Positions 1-9,781 of a stretch of 47,500 nucleotides of DNA are shown here, piece after piece. This DNA is from Bigelowiella natans CCMP2755 (lineage: Eukaryota > Cercozoa > Chlorarachniophyceae). The stretch's first letter is position 1; every line of letters starts with the position of its first letter. The notes under the pieces were generated by a model, which saw only the letters and a program-made list of their open reading frames with translations, was not told the origin of the DNA and did no database searches. The DNA is taken from positions 1-47,500 of the forward strand of contig ADNK01001076.1 in NCBI GenBank assembly GCA_000320545.1, in the 5' to 3' direction. The translations under genes were made by a program, and so were the position numbers.

Positions 1-397
1 CTGTTCGCCGTTTACGATCGGGATAGCCTTGATATGCCTGTGGGAGCGAGCAATGCCTTGTTTAGGACCCCGACCTAAGTTCGATGTGGAATATGGAAAC
101 AATAAGGTCAGGGTGAACGACGATTGGCGCATGAAGATTGTCTATCTAGGCTACCCTGGATTACGAAATATGGAGAGGGTAGCTATGAAAATAAAGGACG
201 GAAAATATCAGCTACTCTACCTAGCTGTTCCCGACTTACCCTTTGAGCACTGGTATAAGGTCCTGGGGGACCTTGATGCAGAGGGCTGGTATGGACACGA
301 ACCTAAGGACGAAGGTGAGTTCTGGGTAAGCGACAAAGGAGATAAGGTTAGAGAGGAATCTATTACCTGGTGGTTGGTGAAGTTCCGAAAGCGATGA
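1..397 (+). CDS. Partial hypothetical ORF, open at left edge
   Basis: A reading frame is open from the first bases of the window to a stop at 395-397. The downstream part (about 120 residues) is not low complexity, is rich in Lys, Asp, Glu, Tyr and Trp (for example RNMERVAMKIKDGK and EESITWWLVKFRKR), and looks like the soluble C-terminal end of a real protein or of a mobile-element ORF. No family is recognised. An internal ATG exists at 55, but the frame continues upstream, so the true start is probably outside the window or in another exon. The GC content and lack of simple repeats differ from most other spacers here. The hairpin cluster just downstream may belong to the same transcription unit or element. 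Function unknown. Confidence 0.4.
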   Translation, partial: CSPFTIGIALICLWERAMPCLGPRPKFDVEYGNNKVRVNDDWRMKIVYLGYPGLRNMERVAMKIKDGKYQLLYLAVPDLPFEHWYKVLGDLDAEGWYGHEPKDEGEFWVSDKGDKVREESITWWLVKFRKR

Positions 398-432
398 AGG
401 TCTAAGGGAATAAGGAAGGAAGGAAGGAGCAA

Positions 433-629
433 CGTGACTTGGGGGAGGTGTAGCGCGTACCACTACGCGGGCACAAGTCACGTGCGACAACAAAGGGGTT
501 GTCGCGGATATAGAATATAGATAACGTAGATATTAATACAGCATAGGCACGTGGGTTCCGGCGGGACTCATGGCAGCACACCGGAAGTGTGCTGCCCCAC
601 GTGCGGCGGCATTCGCGAAAGCTTCGCGA
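433..629. repeat. Cluster of perfect inverted repeats (hairpins)
   Basis: Four clean inverted repeats follow each other: GTGACTTG (433-440) with CAAGTCAC (474-481); CGACAAC with GTTGTCG (485-504, 6-nt loop); GGCAGCACAC with GTGTGCTGCC (about 570-595, 5-nt loop), itself flanked by CACGTG-containing arms; and ATTCGCGAA/TTCGCGAAT around AGC (609-629). An A/T-rich stretch with two AATAAA-like words follows (650-680). The arrangement looks like a structured RNA 3' region or the terminal part of a mobile element rather than coding DNA. Confidence 0.6.
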
Positions 630-679
630 ATGATTACGCAGTGCACGATTTAATAAAAATATAATCTTTAATAAAAATA

Positions 680-952
680 AACACAACTCTTCAAAAGGAA
701 GCAAACGTGCCTTTCCCCCCCCCTGCCTACTTGTGCACGTAGCGCCTCGGCCTGTGAACACCTTACGCGCAACAAACAGAGTAGGAGGGAGGAGCCAACT
801 AGAGGCCAATTCAGATCCCCTCTGAGACTGTTCACCACTGAATACGCGAGTACTCCTTCTTGTTTAGTGGAGCGGCAAAAATCGCGGGAAAAAACTATAC
901 CCCCCCCCCTTCTCCTCAATTGATCAACCCCTACCTATAACTCGGGGACAGT
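680..952. other. Spacer upstream of the CCCH gene
   Basis: This contains C-rich homopolymer runs (about 714-722 and 901-909) and no convincing reading frame. It must hold the 5' UTR and promoter of the CCCH gene. An in-frame stop at 938-940 separates any upstream frame from the chosen ATG at 953. Confidence 0.4.
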
Positions 953-3705
953 ATGTTGCAGCGAGCAAAGCAGCCACGATCAAGGTCAGGGAGCATAAAG
1001 TTGGGCAAGAGCTCAGGCCCTAGAATTGTTACAAACATTCGGACAGCCACTAAACAGCAAATCATTACAAGGTAGAAATTGCTCCACTTTGCACTGGAAC
1101 TTGATTAATCGCATTATCATTTTCAGGCACAACTTCTATATGTATGAGTTTCGGACTAAATACTGCCAGGAATTTCCCCATTTCATGTGCAAACAGGTGC
1201 GATCCATCTACCCTTTTTTCCATATTCTCAAAACTAATTTCGCATTTTGTAGGCGAAACCGTACTCTTGCGTCAAGGCGCATTATGAAAATAATATTCGT
1301 CGACGACCGAGACTGGTGAATGGCAAGTTCAATTTTACGGATAAGCTGTGCACGTTTGCCTCAATCACTGACTGCCCGAATAGCATGAACTGTGCCTTCT
1401 CTCACAGGGTATTCTCAAGGATCTCATGATTCAGAAGATGAGTTACTTATCTGATATATATTTTTTAAAAGGTTCAAAAAGAGCACATCTATCATCCTTC
1501 TCTGTACAAAACGCAGCTCTGTGAATCTCCCTTGACTGAGGTAAACAGGACTTGCCGTACTTTCAATCCGTTCCCATTTTGAAGAATATTGGCGATTCAA
1601 TTATGTCTCTTCTCGCACAGGATGGTATTTGCGCTGAATTTGGGATCCACTGCGCAAAGGCCCATGGCATAAAAGATCTCAGACAGCCTCAATATGAGCC
1701 GGACGACCCTCGTGCTCTTGTCCATCGCTCGGGGAGCACCAGTCCCAACTGTTCATCGGATAGTAGTGCAGACTCTAAATCTGGGGAACATAGCTTCCAG
1801 ATCTCTCGTACTTTCGACGAGAATACCAAAGAGCTTAAGATTCATGCCGACTACATGTATAAATTCAGAGTTACTCGGTGCCTTGCGCATACGACGGGCC
1901 AGTGTCAGTTCGATGGTAACACGTGTTTTCACTCGCATGGGGGAGAGAATTCGTCGCGCAGGATCCCAGAGCTAATCAGTGGCAAATTCAATTACTTACC
2001 AATCCGTTGTCAATATATGCTTAAGGGGAAAACATGTCATCATGCACAAAATTGTCGTTTTGCGCATTCGAAAGAGGAAGTTATTTACCACCCTTCCAAG
2101 TACAAAACCCAACTCTGTCCCCACAGATTGAAGAAGGTTCAGGTCATCCGGCAGCCTGGTGGCGTTCCAAACCAAGCAAATGAAAGCAACTCTATGGACG
2201 GAGGAAGTCCATCAGCAGACGGCAAAACAACAGAGATGTGGGTTTGCGCAGGCTATGGGATTCACTGTGCCAAAGCTCATGGAAAGGATGACCTGCGCTT
2301 GCCTGTTTTTGAGAATTGTAGCAAGGAAATGCCGGTGAAGCCCATGCCGCCTCCCTCCCATCAGCACTACAGATCAGTAGCACATCCTTCTGAGAACAAC
2401 AGCAACAACGCTATTTTCAGGCCAACAGGAATGTCTCATCGAAGAAATAGCCACAACGGTGGTGGTAGCGATATGATCCCATCATCAAACAACACAATAT
2501 ACCGATCAATGAACATGAGGACAATGAGCGACAAAATCTCAACTAAGCACCGTCACCATTCAGATGAGGTGCATCACCCTCATCCGCATCGTGCTCATCG
2601 CCATCCCTCCTCTGCTTCCAATTTTGCATGGAGCTCCTCTGCTACGTTGTCCCATTCATCAAATTCGGTTATTGGTGGAGACAGGCGCCATCATCATCAT
2701 CATCATCATCATCGCCATCATCATTACCAGCAGCAGCATCGTCATCATCATCAGCAGCAGCAGCACCACCATCAAAGGATTAATAGCTCGCCATTTCGTC
2801 AAACTAGCTGGAGCATGCACACCAAGCCACACTCTGCCCCTAATTCCCACGGGAGTGTTGGTCATCACAACTTGACCAGCAGACATCAAGAAACCAGATC
2901 TGTGTATCTATCCCGAGGAGGGGGGGAAGGAGGGAGTGGTGGTACACGTGAATCTCTCGGTAATCCAAGCAGTTATGGCACAAAGAGCCACAGTTATGGA
3001 CACCAACATCATCGTCATCCTCACCTCAACCGTCACCATGATTCCCCTTCTGGATCTCCGAGACTCCATTCCTTCGCAGGGGGGGGTAGCGGCAGTAGCG
3101 GTGGTGTTGGCATCAAGCCGCGCTCCGAATCTGCCGATGATCATCCTGGATCCTCCTCCTCGCCATTTTTATCGTTCCGAGGTTCTAAAAGCACTCTTCT
3201 TCATCATACAGGGGGCAAGAGCATTATGATTGATGACGCCGCTGATGACATGCGAGCCATTTCTTCGCATCTTTTCAACCTAGGAATTTCCCCCCCCTCT
3301 TCCAAGTCGTCGTCTAGGGATCACCAAGGTGGTGGTGGTGGTGGTGGGTTTTGTGTGGATAAATTCCAACAGCAGCAGCAGAAGAAGAAGAAGAAGGAAT
3401 ACAATAAACCGATTGGAGCTGACAGACAGCACCATGCCTCTGCTCCGAATTCGTCATCGTCCTCATCTGCTTCTTCCTCCTCACAGCCTAGTCACAATCA
3501 TCAGTATTTTACTACGCCTTCTTCTTCTTCTTCTTCGTCTTCGTCTTCTTCCACTACCACTACTACTACTATTACTACTCCTGCTACTAGTACTACTTCG
3601 AGTGGTGCTACTACTACTACCGCTCCTGTCACTAATACTTCTGGTGGATCGGGAAAACTTGCAACTTATCTTCCCTCCTTCTTGGTTAGCTTTGTAAAGG
3701 AGTAA
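953..3705 (+). CDS. Unkempt-like CCCH zinc-finger protein
   Basis: Model: join(953..1071,1127..1196,1253..1408,1472..1540,1621..3705), 832 aa. All junctions are GT-AG and phase-consistent; ATG 953 follows an in-frame TAA at 938. Residues ~40-165 form a CCCH array with the spacing and words of Unkempt and plant-type CCCH proteins (FRTKYC, CAFSH, YHPSLYKTQLC, GIHCAKAHG). A second, diverged copy of the same array lies at ~215-365 (FRVTRC, CRFAHS, YHPSKYKTQLC, GIHCAKAHG). Known proteins of this family bind short RNA motifs and control translation or decay, so an RNA-binding role is inferred. The remaining ~470 residues are disordered: His-rich, Gly-, Lys-, Ser- and Thr-rich runs encoded by triplet microsatellites. 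The last exon is unusually long (2,085 nt) for this locus. Confidence 0.85.
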
Positions 3706-4440
3706 GAGGTAGATAGAGAGGGGGCAACAACGAGAGTAAGGATGATAATGATAAAGAGAGTAATACACAAGAATCAGAAGGAAAAGATCTTTAGAGGTCT
3801 ACTTACTGCAGAGGGGTTTAGTTTTACTTACAGCAGCAGCGTAAGTTTAATAACGATGCATTTTTTTGTCAGTTCTTGACTTGATTATTTTACAAATAAT
3901 GAGGATCTGAAGTCATTTTACGGGCGAAAACCAGATTTTTATTCGTTCATTTCGTGTTCTAAATACTAAATAGAAAAAATGAATATTTACAGATGTGAAT
4001 AATTATTTTACACTAAGTCTTTATGTCCATACGATGTGCGATCATCGTACATAGTTATTATAAAAAATGAAGATGATATTATTTTGCTGTCGACATACAT
4101 AATTTGACACCGCCGCCTCGAGCTAGTAAAGATTTTTTTTTTTTTTCATTTGCTGACGACTAAGATTTACTTTATACAAAGAGCGTTTAAAATCGCCATT
4201 TCCCTCCTTTTCCACTTTAACTTGCCGTAATAAACAAAAATATATATTCCTGGAATGGCCGACAACTATATATCTACTTCAGCGTGACATCAATAGCAAT
4301 ATATCTCATTGACTTGGAATAATCACGAATAGTCTTTCTCTGTATAATGCTGGCAAAACACTACATAATTGAAAGAGTCGTTGGTGCACCAGTTACATCA
4401 TTATCCGGGAAAATAGTGGTGTTAGATAATAATCATACTT

Positions 4441-4478
<38 letters not shown>

Positions 4479-4738
4479 TCTACCATATTTCACGTATCAA
4501 GGAGACATTCGTCCATTTTTACTGATCGACACCTTGGAACAACTCGTAAGACTGCTGTCTGGTGGGTGCATGCGGTGTTGCTTTCTCCTGAGGAACTAAT
4601 AGTTAGCCGGCTATGATCTTATTTTACATCGCCCGTACTACTACTTGGTTTCAAAAATAGAGATTTCAAGCTGCTTGTATAGTATCATTAGTAGCTTAAT
4701 TTTGCATAATAGCAATACAAACTCACACACATATAGAA

Positions 4739-4787
<49 letters not shown>

Positions 4788-6018
4788 TGGACATGTATAT
4801 TTAGTATAAATATTATGATTACTATTATTTTAATTCAGCAAAGAAATTCTGTGCGATCGATCTTGCACTGATAGTTATTAATACACTAAAATCGTAATTT
4901 TTCATCGCTCAAATTACCCATGATAAACAAGGGAATCTTTGTAACTGGTTGACCATCCATCGCATGCCGTTGTTAATACCGATATTGTGCTGCATAGAAT
5001 CATCCGGTACGCACGTACACATATAGCTAAAATAACTTTCAATGTGACTGCGTGTGTACCGTAGACGAACAAAATTGCGAAACTCAAAATTTTATTACAC
5101 GTTAATGGTTATTTTTCTTTTCGTTGAAGAAAAGAGGCATTATTTGGAAGTACGGACAACCTGTCATGTGCAATCTGATGAAAGCATAGAATTTGGTTCC
5201 GACAAATCAACAAGAAACGAAGTACATAACTAAATGCGTAAAAGTCATGAAATGCAATGTGAGCTACGCATGATGTGCTCAGGTGACGTGAAATGCAGCA
5301 AGCATTGATGCTTTACATTTCTCGCAGAGAAGTCCAATGTCAGCATGCGCCATTGCTAGATTGTGCATTTCTAGACTTCCATCTATCTATCTACACATGA
5401 ACAAAATGTGAGACGGATGTAATGAAATGTTTAAATTTTTTTAATGGTGCTCATTGTTGAGACACCCATTTGATGAATGCACACGCATGTGGCACTCTAT
5501 AGCATTGTGCAACACATGGCTAGAGCTGTAACGCACGCGCAAGCATGTAGCAACGTGCAGCACCATCACGCGTAGCGTATAGTCATGTTAGTGTGTTACT
5601 TTGTTGATTTGCATGCGATGCGCTGTTGCGAACAACGTGGCTTGCACTTACACAGCAAATACAATTTTGATCAAGCCATATAGTGCATCGCATGACGTAC
5701 TCTAGCACTGCATGCTAGCATGGCTACTGGCTAGCTGAACGAACGAACAAGCTGTGACAAAGCTTAAGCAGGCCTAGCGAGCGCTGGTGCGCTGGTGCGT
5801 GCGCTCTAGCTACGCGTACGACGTAGTTGCGACGACACTATACACTAGCACATGTGTGCGCATACGACCAATATACTGATCTAGTCATGAGTGCCATCAC
5901 TGTAACAACTGGACAAATACGAGCGTGCGCTGCGCTACGTGTTTTAGTTGTCATGTTAGTGGGCCACAACTGCGTAATGTGCGTGCACAGAATGCGCTGT
6001 GATCGATATTATTCGTGA
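3706..6018. other. Long convergent spacer with TA repeats and a palindrome-rich island
   Basis: No gene is supported. The first part is A/T-rich 3' UTR-like sequence with TA dinucleotide runs (about 4448-4474 and 4744-4778). One copy of the dispersed repeat lies at 5410-5450. From about 5280 to the stop of the next gene at 6019, composition shifts: GCATGC, CTAG and GCGC words become frequent and simple repeats disappear. Frames such as 5827-6018 look like by-products of this composition. Confidence 0.5.
5410..5450 (+). repeat. Dispersed repeat copy 1 (GAGACGGATGTAAT family)
   Basis: It starts GAGACGGATGTAATGAAAT, followed by a T-rich tract and AATGGTGCTC. It matches copies at 17244, 17361, 21881 and 40116. 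This copy is degenerate in its second half. Confidence 0.55.
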
Positions 6019-6896
6019 TCATTGAAATTTGAAGCCCTTCTCAACAACGTCATGAATTCCCTTTTTTCTATCTTCTCTATCCTTGTCAAAGGACGCCTTG
6101 AGTGCCTTCTCCAGCTTTGTTGCTTTTGGCTTCTTCGGATCAAGCTTCGGATTGTATGTATTCCTGTGAGCCCATCCCCTTAATTTACTGTGATCCCCCT
6201 TGAGGCCCTTCCTATTACCCGTCGACAACGGGGGAAGAATGTCTAGGAATCCTCCCTTAAATCTTTGGCTCTGTGCTTCCTCTTTCGAACGTGCTATTAA
6301 TTCTTCAGTCCGTGTTAGTCTCTTTCTTTTTCGTGCCTGAGAATGTACATCGCCATATCAAACTTTCTAGTTTCACCTCGGATTTCTTAAAATACCTCTG
6401 TATTATCATCATTCCTTGAACGTTTCCTTTTTAATTTCTTCTCCAACTTTTTTGCCTTTTTCTTTCTCTTCTTTTTTTTTCCCCTCTTCTTCTTCTTCTT
6501 CTTCTAAATGCCCGAAGCATCAGTAAAATAATAGGGTTACTGGCTGAAGTTGTACTCTTTTACAATCAAAAAGATACTGAAAGGTTCTAGCTCTGATCAA
6601 TACCATTCGGTGTGTTCGAATGAAACGTTTGCATCTATCGAGGTTAAATTAACTATTCTAACTCTTGGTGTGAAATACGTAGCGGTATCACCCGCATCCT
6701 CCACACCTAAATGCACTAATCTAGTATCTAACAGCAATTTAGCTTATGGCATAAACCTGTTTATGAAATTTCGAGGAAAATTTACCTTACTTTTCTTTTT
6801 CTTCTTTGAAGTCTTCTCCTCTTCTGAATCTTCGCTACTGCTGTCATCATGGGGATCGAATTCATCACTGTTGGATTCGTGCGAGCTGCTTGACAT
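6019..6896 (-). CDS. Small highly basic protein, probably nuclear
   Basis: Model on the minus strand: 6896..6786, 6503..6396, 6336..6019, 178 aa; both introns are GT-AG in phase 0. The N-terminus is acidic and Ser-rich (MSSSSHESNSDEFDPHDD), the middle is an almost pure Lys/Arg tract partly encoded by a CTT microsatellite, and the C-terminal ~105 residues are non-repetitive and charged (ILPPLSTGNRKGLKGD, GWAHRNTYNPKLDPKKPKAT, GIHDVVEKGFKFQ). No membrane segment or known domain is seen. The composition resembles nucleolar or ribosome-assembly proteins, but this is inference only; I do not recognise the family. It converges with the CCCH gene across a 2.3 kb spacer. Confidence 0.6.
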
Positions 6897-7349
6897 GTTC
6901 TGCAGATCTACACGCCCTTAGGAATAGGATTGCCCAACCGTCTCCTGAGCCTCAATCACTTGTCTCTGTGTCTGCTGGCCGCTCTGTTCACCCCCACCTT
7001 CCCATGCACGATGGATTGTGCTCGCTATTCTCATTCCGCTTTCCTTTCTTTTTCTCAAGGAATCCCCTGTATTTCGATGGCGATGGATGTTTTTTTGATG
7101 TCGCGCAATAGAAACCCAGGCGGTGAGGTTGTTCAGACCCTTCGGGTTGCCACGCCTGCACACCTCTTCTTCTTCATGTTCATCACTTTCTTCCTGGAGC
7201 CCGGGGCCTACAGCTGCCAAGCCCTTCCGCTGAGACACGGTCCGCGCACACAGGAGTTTCCTAGTGCCTCCCACGACTAGACGGGCATTCCTTGATGAGG
7301 AAATGAACGACATGGCATCCGCCGGCCGACAATTGCCGGCCGACAGCCA

Positions 7350-8019
7350 TGCAAGGGTTTCTCACTCCCCGGAAATCCCGGCAGGGATGCGCGGACTTTC
7401 AAGGTGTGCCTCATTTCGGCGGCAGCCGGAAATTTTTTTAGGATTTGAACTGAAAACGAAGATTTCCTTGTGAAAAATCGAATTTCATGTGTGAACATCC
7501 ATGGATTTCTTTGGCCGAAATTGACGTGAAATCTCTGGTGACGCTCGCAACTTTTTTTCACACGAGCTCATTGGGGCCAACCCCAGCACACCACACCAAC
7601 CTTCCTTGCCCTCTTTCCCTCATGTCAAATTCAGAGAATTTTGTGTTGAAGAACGGGAGTCATGAGGGTGCATCATGAACACAACGGGGTCGCAGTTGCA
7701 CACGACAGTGTGATTTCTCTGCCAAAGTGCGGTTGGGGTCATGTGACGAGGAGGCTGGACGGGAAGACATGTCCTTGGGGAGAACTTGAGGCAACGTTCT
7801 CGGTTGCCAAGGACGAATGGCGTCACATCAGGAGAAGCTGCAAGGAGGATGGTTTGAAGGATGTGTGCCAGTCATGCCTGTGTGCTGACCACACAAGATG
7901 CATGTGCAGATCCGGAACACACAACCCTCCAGAGCTGGCATCGTGGTGTTTGATTGCACGTTCACACACAACACACACAACACACACACACACACACACA
8001 CACATGCACACACACACAT

Positions 8020-8053
<34 letters not shown>

Positions 8054-8064
8054 CGTGCACACAC

Positions 8065-8098
<34 letters not shown>

Positions 8099-8593
8099 CA
8101 CACACACACGCACACACCATGCACGTGTGCATCGTGGCTCACCTTTTCTTCGTTCATCACTCGCTGTCGAATTTGAACACGTCATTTTGAAACTGTGAAT
8201 CATTTCAGAAGAAATGTGCCAATTTTGACCAGTGAAAAATGAACTGGTGAGCCCGCTGCGCCTGCCACAAACTGCAAAAAATTGTGCCTGCGCGCGCATT
8301 TTTGCTCCGGAAATGTTCAATTTTGTGATTTGAGTTGTGAAAATTTGAGAGAAGAAAGATCTTTTTGCACCTGTCACTTTGGCATGGTTTTTGTGGAAGG
8401 AGGCGAAGTCAGGGGCGTTTCCGGAGCACTCAAAGTTTGTGCCCTGCCCATTTTCGATTTTCCAAAAAACATTTTTTTTTGCTTCCCTGAGGGTCCTAGG
8501 GCCCTCACATGGTCCACAGGGGTCATGTGTGAAAGTTTGGAGCAGAATCCGCGCATGCCTGCCGGGATTCCAGGGGAGTGAGAAACCCTTGCA
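7350..8593. mobile_element. Candidate non-autonomous element bounded by inverted repeats
   Basis: Left arm 7350-7395 and right arm 8548-8593 are inverted copies over ~45 bp with only a few differences (shared words GCAAGGGTTTCTCACTCCCC, ATCCCGGCAGG, ATGCGCGGA). The left side is preceded by a short direct repeat of GCCGGCCGAC. The interior (~1.15 kb) has no transposase-like frame; it holds a CA-repeat block and T/A-rich sequence. Long ORFs across it are dipeptide translations of the CA repeat. A fold-back or MITE-like element with imperfect ends is the simplest reading; no target-site duplication was identified. Confidence 0.5.
7963..8110. repeat. (CA)n microsatellite
   Basis: About 150 bp of CACACA runs interrupted by ATGC and AACG words, inside the inverted-repeat element. 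All six-frame ORFs spanning it are His/Thr or Cys/Val dipeptides and are not genes. Confidence 0.95.
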
Positions 8594-9781
8594 GCCATGC
8601 CTAGATGCTAGCATGTTCACAAGCATGCCAGCAGTCACAGCTAGTAGGTGTGACAAAAACGTGAACAAGCAAGCAATCTTTGCTGATTGTGATCTGTTGA
8701 TCTGTTCAAGTGTTGTGCAACGTGCATGCATCTGAAATGCATCTCTGCTAGCTAGCTAGCTCTGCCTGGACTGCACATGCGGATCCAGCTGGACTAGCTA
8801 GCAGGGCTGGTAGCAATCGACAGCATCTCTAGATCTAGATGTCTAGACAAGACATGCTCATTTTCGCTAGTTCGACTAGCATCGTGCGCCACAGCTCCAG
8901 AGCTAGCTAGCTGGACAGTGCGGCATCGTTCATGGCAATGCGAGCCAACAACAAACAACACAACCAGACAATCTAGCAATCGGCATGGATGCATGCACTA
9001 CAGCACTGTTGTTTTGTCTAGTGTTGGTCTTCCAGCCTTGGTTCATGATTTGTTTTCCGCTTGACAAATGACAAAGAGCTCACTGTGCACTCAAACAGCG
9101 CTAGAGAGAGCGAAGTAACGCTTGAATCGCATGTTGATGTACGCGCGATGGCACCGCATAATTTCGAATTCAAGGCTTGTTCTGCTAGCAATCGCTTAAG
9201 AATCGCTCTGGTGTTGTACTTTGCCATTTCGATGTTCACATATCTCGATCGAGCTTGCTAAATGTGTTGCAAAACACCATTCGCTTGGTTCAAGATGTTC
9301 GCACAGGTGAAATAAATGTACATAGTGATAATACTTCTTCTATATGAGGACCACATGCGGCAGATTCTAAGTGGCAATCGCAACTATAATTGAAAGAAAA
9401 TAGCGCAGTTTACAATACTATCTCGGGGATATTGACTACTAGTGAAATGGGCATAAATTCCTGAATAATGGTGATACAAGCTAAACGACCCGCGTGAATC
9501 ATCAAGAGGATCCTATGTTGTTGAGTCTAAGGTTTGCAATGTACGCCGTATCATAGTTTTAGCGGCTTCGGGATTTTCTACTCCCCAGGAGAACAGGCTC
9601 TTTATCTGTCGTAGTATCAGAAACGGCAATGAATTTTATGCAGAGTAGCAATTATGATTGATGAAGAGAATGGCTGCCTTAAGAGGAAGTTGTATGTATG
9701 ATGGCAATAGCAAAAGAAGCAGGAGTATAGTACAATTTAAATTTTACATAGATGGCTAATTTTTGTCTGTCTTGCAACCAA
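8594..9781. other. Palindrome-rich island and 3' flank of the bZIP gene
   Basis: From about 8600 to 9260 the sequence is crowded with CTAG, GCTAGC and GCATGC (for example GCTAGCTAGCTAGC near 8745-8765 and TCTAGATCTAGATGTCTAGA near 8830). From 9260 to 9781 it returns to ordinary A/T-rich sequence, presumably the 3' UTR of the minus-strand bZIP gene. No gene is supported. Confidence 0.5.

Noticed and set aside
7662-8731. Long overlapping ORFs on both strands (178 and 302 codons)
   Set aside because: They run through the CA microsatellite and the inverted-repeat element; the proteins are His/Thr or Cys/Val dipeptides with no domain.
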